Assembly: GCA_947473355.1 (NCBI GenBank)
Contig: CANJCQ010000015.1
Location: 1-59,834 of the forward strand
Direction of reading: 5' to 3'
Length of the DNA: 59,834 nucleotides
Source: Sphingomonadaceae bacterium
Lineage (GTDB): Bacteria > Pseudomonadota > Alphaproteobacteria > Sphingomonadales > Sphingomonadaceae
Part shown: in pieces, positions 25,827-34,531 of the stretch
Layout: the number at the start of each line of letters is the position of its first letter
How positions within the stretch are numbered: position 1 is the first letter of the stretch
Translations under genes and position numbers: made by a program
Notes under the pieces: generated by a model
What the model was told of the DNA's origin: nothing
The model's input: only the letters and a program-made list of their open reading frames with translations
Database searches by the model: none

Positions 25827-27902
25827 TCAGACCTGCGACTGCTTCTTCCTCAGCCGCCAGGCGTGGAGCAGCGGCTCAGTATAGCCATTTGGCTGCTCCA
25901 GCCCCTTGAACACCAGATCGCAGGCCGCCTGAAAGGCCATCGAGTCTGGCGTCAGCTTCTCATAGAGCGGATCGCCAGCATTCTGCGCATCGACCTTGAT
26001 TGCCATGCGAGTGAGCGAATCCATGACCTGATCGCGGGTCGCAACCCCGTGCAGCAGCCAGTTGGCCATGTGCTGCGACGAAATCCGCAAGGTGGCGCGG
26101 TCTTCCATCAGGCCGACATCAGTGATGTCAGGCACCTTGGAGCAGCCGACCCCCTGATCGATCCAGCGCACGACATAGCCGAGCAGGCCCTGCGCATTGT
26201 TGTCCAGCTCTTCGCGCACTTCGGCTTCGGAGAAATTGACGCCGGTAGCCAGCGGGATTTCGAGGATTTCATCGACCGGAGGCACTGCCTTGATCGCCCT
26301 ATCCTGCTGCACATCGAACACATCAACCTGATGATAATGCATGGCATGCAAGGTCGCCGCCGTCGGCGAGGGTACCCAGGCGGTGTTGGCCCCGGCCTTG
26401 GGGTGGACAGTCTTCTCGTTCATCATCGCAGCCATCCGGTCTGGCGCGGCCCACATCCCCTTGCCGATCTGCGCCCGGCCCGAAAGACCGCAAGCCAAGC
26501 CTATGGCGACATTGCGCTTTTCATAGGCAGAAATCCAGCCAGAGCCCTTGATCGCACCCTTGCGGATCATCGGCCCCGCGCGCATCGAGGTGTGGATTTC
26601 ATCACCCGTACGGTCAAGGAAGCCAGTATTGATGAAGACGATCCGGTCCTTCACCGCACGGATGCAGGCGCCGAGGTTGGCCGAGGTGCGTCGCTCCTCG
26701 TCCATCACGCCAACCTTGACGGTATGGCGCGGCAGGCCGAGCAGGTCTTCGACTGCATCGAACAGGGTGTTGGTGAAGGCGCATTCTTCCGGCCCGTGCA
26801 TCTTGGGCTTGACGATATAGATGCTGCCATGCCGGGAGTTCTGGTACTTGCCGAGGCCCTTAACATCATGCCCGGAGATGGCGCTGGTGATCACCGCATC
26901 CATGATGCCTTCGGGAATCTCGCTGCCGTCTGCCAGCAGGATCGCCGGATTGGTCATCAGATGGCCGACATTGCGCACGAACAGCAGACTGCGGCCGGGC
27001 AGGGTGAACTTGCGGCCATTGACAATCTGCCACTCGGGGTCAGCGGCCAGGCTGCGGGTCAGTGTCTTGCCACCCTTCTCGAAGCTCTCGGCAAGATCGC
27101 CGCGAATGACTCCGAGCCAGTTGCGATAGGCAACCAGCTTGTCTTCCGCATCGACGGCAGCCACAGAATCCTCGAAATCGACAATTGTCGTGAGTGCGGA
27201 TTCGAGAATGACATCGGCAATGCCCAGTGGATCTGTCTTGCCGACGGGATGATTGCGATCGATCACCAGTTCGATATGCAGACCGTTCTGCTTGAACATA
27301 ACGCCGGTTTCGCAAACGACATGCCGGTAGGAGGAAACGCCCCCACTCAGCACGGCCTGCCAGCCGGGGATCGTCTCGTCGAGAAACTGGCGCACCCGCG
27401 CCACCACCGCAGCGCCACGCGCTTCGTCATAGCCGCCCGGACGGGCCGGAGGGGCATCGAGCGCATCGGTGCCGTAATAGGCGTCATAGAGACTGCCCCA
27501 GCGGGCATTGGCGGCATTGAGCAGGAAGCGCGCGTTGAGCACTGGCACCACCAGCTGCGGCCCGGCCATCGTCGCGATCTCGGCATCGACGTTCTGCGTC
27601 GTGACCGAAAACGGCACAGGCTCGGGCACGAGGTAGCCGATTTCGGTCAGGAAGGCCTTGTATTCGGCCTTGTCGAGCACCTTGCCGGCGCGCGCTAAGT
27701 GCCAGGCGTCGATCTGCTCCTGCAGCGCATCGCGCTTTGCCAGCAGCGCGCGATTGACCGGCACCAGCCGCTCCAGCAGCGCCGCAAAGCCCTGCCAGAA
27801 CTGCGCCGCATCCTGCCCCAGCGGTGCCAGCACCTGGTTGTCGATGAAGCCCGCCAGTTTGGCATCGATATTGAGCCCGGAGCGTTCAACCCTGTCCATC
27901 AT
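25827..27902 (-). CDS. glcB: Malate synthase G
   Basis: A 691-residue enzyme that condenses glyoxylate with acetyl-CoA to malate in the glyoxylate cycle. It carries the long family pattern: [53 protein letters not shown], and [15 protein letters not shown] [14 protein letters not shown]. Length agrees with the G isoform. Two adjacent ATGs (27902 and 27899) can start it; GAGGCG precedes both. It is monocistronic here, and no isocitrate lyase gene is in the window. Confidence 0.96.
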   Translation of the reverse strand: MMDRVERSGLNIDAKLAGFIDNQVLAPLGQDAAQFWQGFAALLERLVPVNRALLAKRDALQEQIDAWHLARAGKVLDKAEYKAFLTEIGYLVPEPVPFSVTTQNVDAEIATMAGPQLVVPVLNARFLLNAANARWGSLYDAYYGTDALDAPPARPGGYDEARGAAVVARVRQFLDETIPGWQAVLSGGVSSYRHVVCETGVMFKQNGLHIELVIDRNHPVGKTDPLGIADVILESALTTIVDFEDSVAAVDAEDKLVAYRNWLGVIRGDLAESFEKGGKTLTRSLAADPEWQIVNGRKFTLPGRSLLFVRNVGHLMTNPAILLADGSEIPEGIMDAVITSAISGHDVKGLGKYQNSRHGSIYIVKPKMHGPEECAFTNTLFDAVEDLLGLPRHTVKVGVMDEERRTSANLGACIRAVKDRIVFINTGFLDRTGDEIHTSMRAGPMIRKGAIKGSGWISAYEKRNVAIGLACGLSGRAQIGKGMWAAPDRMAAMMNEKTVHPKAGANTAWVPSPTAATLHAMHYHQVDVFDVQQDRAIKAVPPVDEILEIPLATGVNFSEAEVREELDNNAQGLLGYVVRWIDQGVGCSKVPDITDVGLMEDRATLRISSQHMANWLLHGVATRDQVMDSLTRMAIKVDAQNAGDPLYEKLTPDSMAFQAACDLVFKGLEQPNGYTEPLLHAWRLRKKQSQV

Positions 27903-27987
27903 TTCGCCTCATTGCATAGTGCGCCGGACGCAGTTCGCTTGCACCGGCTGGGAAAAAGTGAGCCCTGGGGAAGGATCGGAGGCGCCT

Positions 27988-28101
27988 ATGACGAAAAGCG
28001 CAGGCAAGCGCAACGGCTTCCACCTGCCAGACCCGTCGGAGCACCTTACACTTAGCGAGCCGTTAACCAGCGTCTTGCGCCGCCGCGCTGATATGGCATG
28101 A
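27988..28101 (+). CDS. Possible 37-residue small protein
   Basis: An ATG with GGAGG five bases upstream opens a 37-codon frame, MTKSAGKRNGFHLPDPSEHL ending in TSVLRRRADMA. The product is basic at both ends. It fills most of the 235-base space between the malate synthase start and the next gene, and is followed 36 bases later by that gene on the same strand. There is no recognisable domain; the case rests on the ribosome binding site and codon-like composition. Confidence 0.45.
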   Translation: MTKSAGKRNGFHLPDPSEHLTLSEPLTSVLRRRADMA

Positions 28102-28137
28102 TGATTGCTGAGAGAATTGCGAAATCAGAGGTAAAAA

Positions 28138-28386
28138 ATGTTCCGCAAGATTGGTCGCCTGTTTGTTATCAAGACCCGGGGTGAAGCATACCTCATCATC
28201 TATGCGCTGGCGACCGGCGCGGCGGAGCGTGGCTCGGTCTATCTGGGCCAGTTCCCGGGCACCGGCGGCAAGCTGCTGTTCGCGGCCTGCATGGGCTCGG
28301 TGTTCCTCGCAGGGGCGAAGATTCTCGATTGCCTGCGCTTCGAGCGCGCGGCGCAGCTTGAGAAGGATGTGTCTGCGTTTGCTTGA
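28138..28386 (+). CDS. Small hypothetical membrane-associated protein
   Basis: An 82-residue protein beginning MFRKIGRLFVIKTRGEAYLI. It has a long hydrophobic middle (IIYALATGAAERGSVYL and LLFAACMGSVFLAGA) and a charged tail FERAAQLEKDVSAFA. AGAGG lies upstream of the ATG. It is probably an inner-membrane protein. I do not recognise a function. Confidence 0.65.
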   Translation: MFRKIGRLFVIKTRGEAYLIIYALATGAAERGSVYLGQFPGTGGKLLFAACMGSVFLAGAKILDCLRFERAAQLEKDVSAFA

Positions 28387-28391
28387 GCTTA

Positions 28392-28582
28392 CGCTCCTCT
28401 CCCCTTGCTGAGCTGTTGCGCAATTCCTAGTCCGGAAAACTAGCGTCATCCCCGCGTAAGCGGGGACCCAGCTCATGACCTCAAAGTTCAATGAAACCGA
28501 TAGCGCAGGCGATGGGTTCCCGCTTGCGCGGGAATGACGAGGTTTGTTGATTGCGCTACAACTCCGCGAGGGGAGAGGAGCG
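28392..28582. repeat. Nested inverted repeat between 28138 gene and tmRNA
   Basis: Perfect outer 14-bp arms CGCTCCTCTCCCCT (28392-28405) and AGGGGAGAGGAGCG (28569-28582) enclose a second pair of 27-base arms (28444-28470 and 28513-28539, 24 of 27 pairing). Each of the inner arms is itself a small hairpin (CCCCGCGTAAGCGGGG). Palindromes of this GTCATCCCCGCG type are dispersed in many proteobacterial genomes. Confidence 0.75.
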
Positions 28583-28611
28583 CAATTGCCGAGAATATTT
28601 TGCAACCAAGG

Positions 28612-28963
28612 CGGGGGTTTCTGTTGCTAGGCACCCCCGGGCCCCCGGAATCCGTTCTGTTGCCCGGTCGGTCCAACCGCGCTTTAGCTTTGTAACTTCA
28701 GGGCGTTAGCCCCTAGAATTACGCGGCGATTGCGAGTGCTTCGTTATCGTTGGCACTTGTGGGTTTTGAGCCTTGAACGGGTTACTCAGCCCGGGCAAAA
28801 ATAGCGCTTTTCAATACACGTCGATCCTAGTTCGGCCCCGTCATATTCCCGGCTTGCCCAAGGGCTTAAGCAAGGAAGGTGGTGGAGCCGCCGGGTACCG
28901 CCCCCGGGTCCGCTGCATCTATTGCACGCCACAATTTATCACCATAGCCGGGCGAACCCGGCG
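28612..28963 (-). ncRNA. ssrA: tmRNA, circularly permuted two-piece (alphaproteobacterial)
   Basis: Read on the minus strand, the acceptor piece comes first and ends with CCA at 28880, and the coding piece begins GGGGCCGAACTAGGATCGAC at 28839. The 5' GGGGCCG of the coding piece pairs with CGGCTCC before the CCA, seven base pairs with one G-T, so the two pieces rebuild the tRNA-like acceptor stem across a spacer of 40 bases that must be removed. The tag frame GCC..TAA (28754-28719) encodes ANDNEALAIAA. tmRNA with SmpB rescues stalled ribosomes. Exact outer ends are approximate. Confidence 0.93.
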
Positions 28964-28969
28964 AGGAGC

Positions 28970-28997
28970 AATATAGGCGCGAATGTGTAAATGAAAA
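28970..28997 (-). promoter_or_regulatory. Predicted promoter of the tmRNA gene
   Basis: On the minus strand TTTTCA (28997-28992) and TATATT (28975-28970) are separated by 16 bases. The -10 lies about seven bases before the GC-rich hairpin that opens the acceptor piece. Position and spacing fit a housekeeping promoter. Confidence 0.55.
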
Positions 28998-29006
28998 GGG
29001 CTGTAT

Positions 29007-29028
29007 CCCCTCCCGCAAGCGGGAGGGG
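29007..29028. repeat. C/G-rich palindrome between tmRNA and mscL
   Basis: Perfect hairpin CCCCTCCCGC-AA-GCGGGAGGGG directly after the mscL stop. On the minus strand it could terminate mscL and shield the tmRNA promoter just below it. The arms match those at 21469 and 52589. Confidence 0.7.
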
Positions 29029-29039
29029 GACGCGCAGGC

Positions 29040-29447
29040 CTATTTCTTCAGCGAATCGCGGATTTCCGTAAGCAGGTCGACTTCGCTCGGCCCGGCTGGC
29101 GCTTCGGGTGCGGGCGGCATGATCTTCACGGCCTGACGCACGATCAGGAAGATGACAAAGGCCAGGATCAGGAAGTTGATCACGGCGGTCACGAAACTAC
29201 CCCACGCAAACACATTGGCGCCAGCCGCACGCGCTGCTTCCAGCGTGGCATTTTCAGGCGCAGTGCCGCTCAGAACCATGTATTTCCTCGAAAAATCGGT
29301 GCCGCCCGTCACCAGACCGATAACCGGCATGATGAGATCGTCGGTCATCGAGGAGACGATCTTGCCAAATGCCGCGCCGATGATGACGCCGACTGCCAGA
29401 TCCAGCACATTGCCCTTGGCGATGAATGCCTTGAATTCACTGATCAT
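29040..29447 (-). CDS. mscL: Large-conductance mechanosensitive channel MscL
   Basis: A 135-residue inner-membrane channel that opens on hypo-osmotic shock. The N-terminal [20 protein letters not shown] and pore helix [13 protein letters not shown] are typical. A periplasmic loop follows, then TM2 [19 protein letters not shown] and a C-terminal helix [20 protein letters not shown] precedes the ATG at 29447, which decides this start over the longer frame. Length is standard. Confidence 0.95.
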   Translation of the reverse strand: MISEFKAFIAKGNVLDLAVGVIIGAAFGKIVSSMTDDLIMPVIGLVTGGTDFSRKYMVLSGTAPENATLEAARAAGANVFAWGSFVTAVINFLILAFVIFLIVRQAVKIMPPAPEAPAGPSEVDLLTEIRDSLKK

Positions 29448-29587
29448 ATTGCTTCCCTTCCACTCTATCTTTTTCGGGATAGACCCGCTGGCAACTTGCC
29501 ACTGATGGCATGACGTCACAACAATCAATTGACATGGCGCGATAAAACGCTGGCGCACGATATTCCGCCCAGCACTGGAATGGCCGC

Positions 29588-29615
29588 TTGAACCCTACCC
29601 CAGCATCGCTACATT
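29588..29615 (+). promoter_or_regulatory. Predicted promoter of the LemA-TPM operon
   Basis: TTGAAC (29588-29593), 16 bases, then TACATT (29610-29615), located 57 bases before the LemA start. It is a reasonable sigma-70-like pair in the divergent space with mscL. Confidence 0.45.
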
Positions 29616-29672
29616 CTGTGACGCAACCGTCCGGGCGCAATTCGCCCGCGACTCTTGAGAGGGAACATCTGC

Positions 29673-30299
29673 ATGTCCGCTTCGTCCGCTGCCCGCGTTA
29701 CACGTTTCGCCCCACGTTTTGTGATCGCGGCGACTGCAGCCGCCAGTCTTTCAGCTTGCGGCATCAACTCGGTGCCGACTGCGCAGGAAAATGCCAAGGC
29801 CAAGTGGGCCGATGTCCAGGCCGCCTTCCAGGAGCGCGCCAATCTGGTGCCTAACCTCGCCTCTGTCGCCAAGGGCGCGGCTGATCAGGAGAAGGGCATT
29901 CTCGTCGGCGTGGTCGAAGCCCGCGCCAAGGCAACCTCGATCCAGATCAAGGCCGATGATCTGGGTGATCCCGCCAAGATGGCGGAGTTTTCGGCAGCGC
30001 AGAACCAGTTGTCTGGCTCGCTGGCCGGTTTCGGACGGCTGCTCGCCAATGTCGAAGCCTATCCCCAGCTCAAGAGCATCACCAATTACCAGATGCTGCA
30101 GAGCCAGCTGGAGGGTCAGGAAAACCGCATCCGGGTGACGATCCGCGACTACAACGAGGCCGTGCGCGACTATAACACCCGCGTGCGCACCTTCCCCGAA
30201 ATGATCGGCGCGACCATTCGCGGTGCCAAGCCGCTGGTGCCCTATCAAGCCGCAACGCCGGGCGCGGAAGTCGCGCCCAGCCTTGAAGGCAAGATCTGA
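29673..30299 (+). CDS. LemA family lipoprotein
   Basis: A 208-residue LemA-like protein. An N-terminal export signal ends in a lipobox (SLSACG), so it is probably a lipoprotein. The coiled helical body contains KWADVQAAFQERANLVPNLA and the conserved ENRIRVTIRDYNEAVRDYN near the C-terminus, typical of LemA. The function is poorly known, but LemA genes are commonly followed by TPM-domain genes, as here. The ATG at 29673 is chosen for its GAGGG box instead of an upstream TTG. Confidence 0.9.
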   Translation: MSASSAARVTRFAPRFVIAATAAASLSACGINSVPTAQENAKAKWADVQAAFQERANLVPNLASVAKGAADQEKGILVGVVEARAKATSIQIKADDLGDPAKMAEFSAAQNQLSGSLAGFGRLLANVEAYPQLKSITNYQMLQSQLEGQENRIRVTIRDYNEAVRDYNTRVRTFPEMIGATIRGAKPLVPYQAATPGAEVAPSLEGKI

Positions 30300-30319
30300 A
30301 GGACGCGGAAGGAAGGGCC

Positions 30320-31132
30320 ATGAACAGGCCCCCATCCGGCTGGCGCGGATCAGTCGCCGCGGCGCTTCTCGCCGTCTGGTTGCTGTTCGCGTCGGCTGGC
30401 CTCATGGCGCAGACTTTCCCGCCGCTCACCGGCAGGGTGGTTGATGCCGCGAACGTAATCCCGCCCGATGTTGAGGCGCGGCTTGACCAGAAGCTTGCAG
30501 CGCTGGAAACCCAGTCGCAGCGCCAGCTGGTCGTGGCCACGCTTCCCAGCCTCGAAGGCTATGAAATTTCCGACTACGGCTACCGGCTGGGGCGGACCTG
30601 GGCCATTGGCAGCAAGGAAAAGAACGACGGCGCGCTGCTGATCATTGCGCCGGTTGAGCGCAAGGTGCGCATCGAAGTCGGCTATGGCCTTGAAGGCATT
30701 ATCACCGACGGCCTCTCCTCGCTGATCATCCAGGACCAGATCCTGCCAAAGTTCAAGGCGGGCGACATGCCAGGCGGGATCGAAGCGGGCGTTGACGCGC
30801 TGATCACCCAGCTGACCCTGCCCGAAGATCAGGCGCGGATGGCCGCCGGTCGGGCCGAATCGGCCAAGCTGTCGCAAGGGGGGGATTCGATCATCCCCTT
30901 CGTGTTCTTCGGCTTCATTTTCCTCTTCGTCTTTGTCATCCCGATGTTCACCCGGATTGCCCGCGGTCGTGGGTACCAGCCCAAGGGCCTTGGCCCGGTG
31001 ATCCTGTGGAGCGTCGCCGATGCTCTCTCTAACGCGAGCAGCAGCAGTGGTGGCAGCAGCTTTGGCGGCGGCGGCGGATTTTCGGGCGGCGGCGGCAGCT
31101 TCGGCGGCGGCGGCTCCTCGGGCAGCTGGTAG
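30320..31132 (+). CDS. TPM-domain membrane protein with Gly-rich tail
   Basis: A 270-residue protein. A signal peptide (AAALLAVWLLFASAGLMAQT) is followed by a TPM domain, with LTGRVVDAANVIPPDVEARL, DYGYRLGRTWAIGSKEKNDG and VRIEVGYGLEGIITD. A membrane segment (IPFVFFGFIFLFVFVIPMF) and a Ser/Gly-rich tail ending GSSGSW complete it. The TPM domain lies on the periplasmic side. The architecture matches the YgcG-type proteins found with LemA. A role in envelope quality control has been proposed for related proteins. Confidence 0.9.
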   Translation: MNRPPSGWRGSVAAALLAVWLLFASAGLMAQTFPPLTGRVVDAANVIPPDVEARLDQKLAALETQSQRQLVVATLPSLEGYEISDYGYRLGRTWAIGSKEKNDGALLIIAPVERKVRIEVGYGLEGIITDGLSSLIIQDQILPKFKAGDMPGGIEAGVDALITQLTLPEDQARMAAGRAESAKLSQGGDSIIPFVFFGFIFLFVFVIPMFTRIARGRGYQPKGLGPVILWSVADALSNASSSSGGSSFGGGGGFSGGGGSFGGGGSSGSW

Positions 31133-31141
31133 GAGAGGGCC

Positions 31142-31825
31142 ATGGCGCGCATTCCGACACTGACCGACGAAGGCCGCGCCAGCGTCGGCGCGGCTGTTGC
31201 GGCAGTTGAAACGCAAACCGCCGGCGAAGTGGTCACTATCGTCACGCAGCAAAGCGACGACTATGCCGAGATCGCGCTGCTATGGTCGGCGCTGGTCGCC
31301 TTTCTGGCGCTCGCCGTGCTGGCGCTGTTCCCGGATTTCTACCTTGGCATCTACGACCGGCTGACCGGCGGCTGGGTGCAGCAATGGCACCCGCGCGGGG
31401 TCTTCGCCGTGGCGCTGGTGGTCGCTGTGCTCAAGTTCGCCGGCATGTGGCTGCTTCAGCTGTGGCGGCCCTTGCGGCTGTGTCTCGTGCCCGGCCCGAT
31501 CAAGCATGAGCGCGTTCGGGCACGCGCGATCATGTGTTTCAAGGTCGGCGCCGAGCGGCGCACCCACGGCCGCACCGGCATCCTGATCTACCTCTCGATG
31601 GCCGAACGCCGCGCCGAAATCGTCGCCGACGAAGCTATCGCTTCCAAAGTCGCGCCCGAAGTCTGGGGCGAAGCCATGGCCTCCATGCTGGCGCATATCC
31701 GCGAAGGCCATGTCGCCGAGGGCATGGTCGCCGCCATCGGCAAGGTCGGCGAGGTGCTGGCCGAACACTTCCCGCTTGGCGAAGGCGACACCAACGAATT
31801 GCCCGACCGGTTGATCGAGGTATGA
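31142..31825 (+). CDS. Second TPM-domain membrane protein
   Basis: A 227-residue protein with a split TPM-like domain. The start PTLTDEGRASVGAAVAAVET is followed by two hydrophobic segments (ALLWSALVAFLALAVLALF and VFAVALVVAVLKFAGMWLL). The rest of the TPM fold comes after them: ERRTHGRTGILIYLSMAERR, EIVADEAIA, and GHVAEGMVAAIGKVGEVLAEHFP. It has no cleavable signal. It starts nine bases after the first TPM gene and its stop overlaps the Nudix start by four bases. Confidence 0.85.
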   Translation: MARIPTLTDEGRASVGAAVAAVETQTAGEVVTIVTQQSDDYAEIALLWSALVAFLALAVLALFPDFYLGIYDRLTGGWVQQWHPRGVFAVALVVAVLKFAGMWLLQLWRPLRLCLVPGPIKHERVRARAIMCFKVGAERRTHGRTGILIYLSMAERRAEIVADEAIASKVAPEVWGEAMASMLAHIREGHVAEGMVAAIGKVGEVLAEHFPLGEGDTNELPDRLIEV

Positions 31826-32358
31826 GCCAGGAAGAACCGGAAAAAATCGTCTGGCAGGGCAAATTCGTCACCGCCAAAATCCGCGGCAAATGGGAATATG
31901 TCAGCCGCTCGCGCGGCATCCGCGCCGCCGTGATCCTCGCGATTGACGAGGAGGATCATGTGATCCTCGTCGAGCAATACCGGGTGCCGCTGGGCCGCAC
32001 CTGCATCGAGCTTCCCGCCGGACTGATCGGCGACGGCGATCACGACGAGGACGACGAGACCGCCGCCGCGCGCGAACTGGAGGAAGAAACCGGCTACCGC
32101 GCTGCCCGCATGGATGTGCTCGGCGAATTCTGGTCCTCGCCGGGCATGGTCACCGAAAGCTATTCATTGCTGCGCGCACATGGCCTGACCAAAGTCGGAC
32201 CCGGCGGCGGCACGGACAGCGAGGATATCACCGTCCACCGGGTGCCGCTCGCAGGCATCACGCAGGCCGTCGCCGACTGGCGGGCGGCGGGCTTTGCCAT
32301 CGACACCAAAATGCTTCTATTGATGGCCCCGGACCTGCTGGGAGCTGCGCGCAAATGA
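31822..32358 (+). CDS. Nudix hydrolase, ADP-ribose pyrophosphatase-like
   Basis: A 178-residue Nudix protein with a full box: G-x5-E-x7-REL-EEETGY, seen as GDGDHDE then ETAAARELEEETGY, with metal-binding glutamates. The preceding RAAVILAIDEEDHVILVEQY, RVPLGR and the ELPAGLIGDG match ADP-ribose/NDP-sugar pyrophosphatases. The start overlaps the TPM gene stop (ATGA), and the end overlaps the SDR start, so all are cotranscribed. Confidence 0.9.
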   Translation: MSQEEPEKIVWQGKFVTAKIRGKWEYVSRSRGIRAAVILAIDEEDHVILVEQYRVPLGRTCIELPAGLIGDGDHDEDDETAAARELEEETGYRAARMDVLGEFWSSPGMVTESYSLLRAHGLTKVGPGGGTDSEDITVHRVPLAGITQAVADWRAAGFAIDTKMLLLMAPDLLGAARK

Positions 32359-33137
32359 CAGGAAGAGTTACAGGCAAGAAGGCGCTGGTCACGGGCGCGG
32401 CGCAAGGGCTTGGCGCGGCGATTGCACTGAAGCTGGCGCAGGAAGGCGCGCGGGTGCTGGTGACCGACATCAACGCCGAAGGTGCCGCTGCAATGGCCGA
32501 GGCGATCAACGCAGAATGCGGCGCGGGAACGGCCTTCTCGCTGCGCCACGATGTGACCCAGGAGGCTGAATGGATCGCCGCCGTGGCTGAAGCCGGCGAG
32601 CGAATGGGCGGCCTGTCAGTGCTGGTCAACAATGCAGGGATCGGCCTCGGCGGCACAGTCGAATCGACCAGCCTTGAGCTATGGGAACGCACCATGGCGA
32701 TCAATTCCACAGGGCCCTTCCTCGGGTGCAAATATGCGCTGCCTTTGCTACGCGACAATCAGCCGGGCAGCATCATCAACATCTCGTCGATCGCTGCCTT
32801 CACTGCCGACCCCTTCCTCGCCGCCTATAATGCCTCCAAGGCGGCGGTCTGGATGCTGAGCAAGTCAGTCGCGCTCTATTGCGCGCGGGCCAAGTGGAAC
32901 ATCCGCTGCAATTCAGTCCACCCAGCCTTCGTCGAAACCGCGATCCTCGAAGGCTTCCGCGTCGACAAGAGCGCGCCGATTGCGGCGACGCACGACAAAC
33001 TCAGCCGCACCATCCCGATGGGCCGCATCGGCCAGCCCGAGGAAGTGGCGCTGGGCGTGGTTTATCTTGCCAGCGACGAGAGCAGCTTCATGACCGGCTC
33101 GGAGTTGAAACTGGATGGCGGGCTGAGCGCGATGTGA
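32355..33137 (+). CDS. Short-chain dehydrogenase/reductase (SDR)
   Basis: A 260-residue classical SDR: cofactor motif TGAAQGLGAAIA near residue 14, VLVNNAGIG, the catalytic serine in SIINISSIAAF, and YNASKAA with catalytic Tyr and Lys. It likely uses NAD(H), as a D follows the second strand (TDINAEG). Related proteins oxidise cyclic alcohols. It overlaps the Nudix gene by four bases and ends at a long inverted repeat that also faces the mmsB gene from the other side. Confidence 0.88.
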   Translation: MTGRVTGKKALVTGAAQGLGAAIALKLAQEGARVLVTDINAEGAAAMAEAINAECGAGTAFSLRHDVTQEAEWIAAVAEAGERMGGLSVLVNNAGIGLGGTVESTSLELWERTMAINSTGPFLGCKYALPLLRDNQPGSIINISSIAAFTADPFLAAYNASKAAVWMLSKSVALYCARAKWNIRCNSVHPAFVETAILEGFRVDKSAPIAATHDKLSRTIPMGRIGQPEEVALGVVYLASDESSFMTGSELKLDGGLSAM

Positions 33138-33146
33138 ACGCAAAAG

Positions 33147-33246
33147 CCCCTCCCCTTCAGGCGAGGGGTTGGGGTGGGGTTTGTCCGGTGAGCGCAAGGT
33201 CTGAATGACAGACCCCACCCCCGGCCCCTCGCCTGAAGGGGAGGGG
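33147..33246. repeat. Bipartite inverted repeat between converging SDR and mmsB genes
   Basis: The left arm (33147-33180) and right arm (33212-33246) are near-perfect inverted copies of a C/T-rich sequence containing the hairpin CCCCTCGCCTGAAGGGGAGG. The spacer between them is unique. At this position between converging operons it probably works as a two-way terminator, although it lacks a T run. Confidence 0.75.
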
Positions 33247-33252
33247 GGAAGC

Positions 33253-34122
33253 TCACAGCGTCGTGAAAATCGCGCCGAAATCCTTGGCCCCGTTCCCGGC
33301 CTCGACGAAATTCTCGTAGATCTCGGTCGCGTGCTTGCCCAGCGGCACAGTGGCGCAAGACGATTCCGCCCCGGCCATCGCCAGCCGCAGATCCTTGAGC
33401 ATCAGGGCAGAGGCAAAACCGCCCTGATAGCCGTTGTCCGCCGGGCTGGTCGCGCCGATGCCGGGTGCGGGCGTGTAATCATTGAGCGACCAGCAATAGC
33501 CGGTTGATTTCGAGCTGATCTCATAGAACTTCTGCGGATCGAGCCCGGCCTTCTCGGCCAGCGCCAGTGCTTCGCAAGTGCCAATCATGTGCACCGCCAG
33601 CAGCATGTTGTTGCACATCTTTGCGACCTGCCCGCTGCCGGAGGCCCCGGCGTGGATCACTGCCTTTGCCATGGGTTCAAGCACCGCCTGCGCCCGGGCA
33701 AAAGCCGCGTCCGTGCCGCCTACCATGAAAGTCAGCGTGCCGCCATTGGCCGCTGCAATGCCGCCTGAAACCGGGGCATCGACCATGGCATAGCCAGCCG
33801 CTTCCGCCGCCGCCTCGACTTTGCGTGCGGTATCCACGTCAATCGTAGAGCAATCGAGCAGCAGCGCCGAAGTCGGCGCGTGGCCGATGATGTCGTCGCT
33901 GAACACCTTGTCGACAATCGCCCCGTTGGGCAGCATCGAGACCACCGCATCGACCCCCTGCACCGCCTCACGGACATTGGTGTAGGTCGCGCAGCCGTTG
34001 CCTTTCGCCTTTTCAAGCGCCTCGCTGGCAAGGTCGAAGGCGTGGACCTCGTGGCCCGCCTTGACCAGATTGGCCGCCATGCCGCCGCCCATATTGCCGA
34101 GACCGATGAAGGCTACTTTCAT
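33253..34122 (-). CDS. mmsB: 3-hydroxyisobutyrate dehydrogenase
   Basis: A 289-residue NAD-dependent dehydrogenase that oxidises 3-hydroxyisobutyrate to methylmalonate semialdehyde in valine breakdown. It has the dinucleotide fold and signature FIGLGNMGGGMAANLVKAGH at the N-terminus, DAPVSGGIAAANGGTL, and GASGSGQVAKMCNNMLL with the catalytic lysine. Length is standard. It is the last gene of the operon and overlaps the stop of the upstream small gene by four bases. Confidence 0.94.
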   Translation of the reverse strand: MKVAFIGLGNMGGGMAANLVKAGHEVHAFDLASEALEKAKGNGCATYTNVREAVQGVDAVVSMLPNGAIVDKVFSDDIIGHAPTSALLLDCSTIDVDTARKVEAAAEAAGYAMVDAPVSGGIAAANGGTLTFMVGGTDAAFARAQAVLEPMAKAVIHAGASGSGQVAKMCNNMLLAVHMIGTCEALALAEKAGLDPQKFYEISSKSTGYCWSLNDYTPAPGIGATSPADNGYQGGFASALMLKDLRLAMAGAESSCATVPLGKHATEIYENFVEAGNGAKDFGAIFTTL

Positions 34123-34529
34123 GACTTTAATTCCCCTGTCGCGATCCAGTGCTGCCCCTTTTCGGTGACGACAAAAGAAGGCTCGAAATGACCTTCCGGC
34201 TCAAAGCCGATAAGACCGTGGCGTTCCAGCTGGCTGATCACTGTACGATCGAGCCACACCCGATCCTTGTGCAGCCGCAGTCCGCCAGCGGGCAAAGGCC
34301 GGCCGCCGGTCAGCCGGACATAGGTGCGCAGATAGGCGAGGTTGCGTCTTGTATCGGCCTCTTCCGGCGCGGGCGCATCCAGATGCCACCAGGCCAGTTT
34401 CTGGCTGCCCGGCCGCTTCTGCTTTTCGATGGTAAACTCTGACCGGCAAGTCGCACCCAGCCGTTCCAGCTCTTCGTCAAGAATAGCCACTGCCTCGCTC
34501 TTGTGCGGAAAAACGGGACGGGCAGCCAC
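34119..34529 (-). CDS. Conserved hypothetical protein inside the valine operon (GTG start)
   Basis: A 136-residue protein beginning (GTG) AARPVFPHKSEAVAILDEEL. It has a mixed alpha/beta look, a tryptophan-rich KLAWWHLD, and a C-terminal ERHGLIGFEPEGHFEPSFVV-TEKGQHWI that could be winged-helix-like. The GTG at 34529 is two bases after the enoyl-CoA hydratase stop, and its own stop overlaps the mmsB ATG, so translation is coupled on both sides. I do not recognise a function. Longer versions that reach back into the upstream gene are shadows. Confidence 0.7.
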   Translation of the reverse strand: MAARPVFPHKSEAVAILDEELERLGATCRSEFTIEKQKRPGSQKLAWWHLDAPAPEEADTRRNLAYLRTYVRLTGGRPLPAGGLRLHKDRVWLDRTVISQLERHGLIGFEPEGHFEPSFVVTEKGQHWIATGELKS

Positions 34530-34531
34530 AG

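Noticed and set aside
25863..27698. A 611-codon open frame on the plus strand
   Set aside because: It is fully antisense to malate synthase G, which has clear motifs. Long antisense frames are common in GC-rich coding DNA.
28773..28976. A 67-codon plus-strand frame
   Set aside because: It runs antisense through the tmRNA gene, whose structure explains the sequence.
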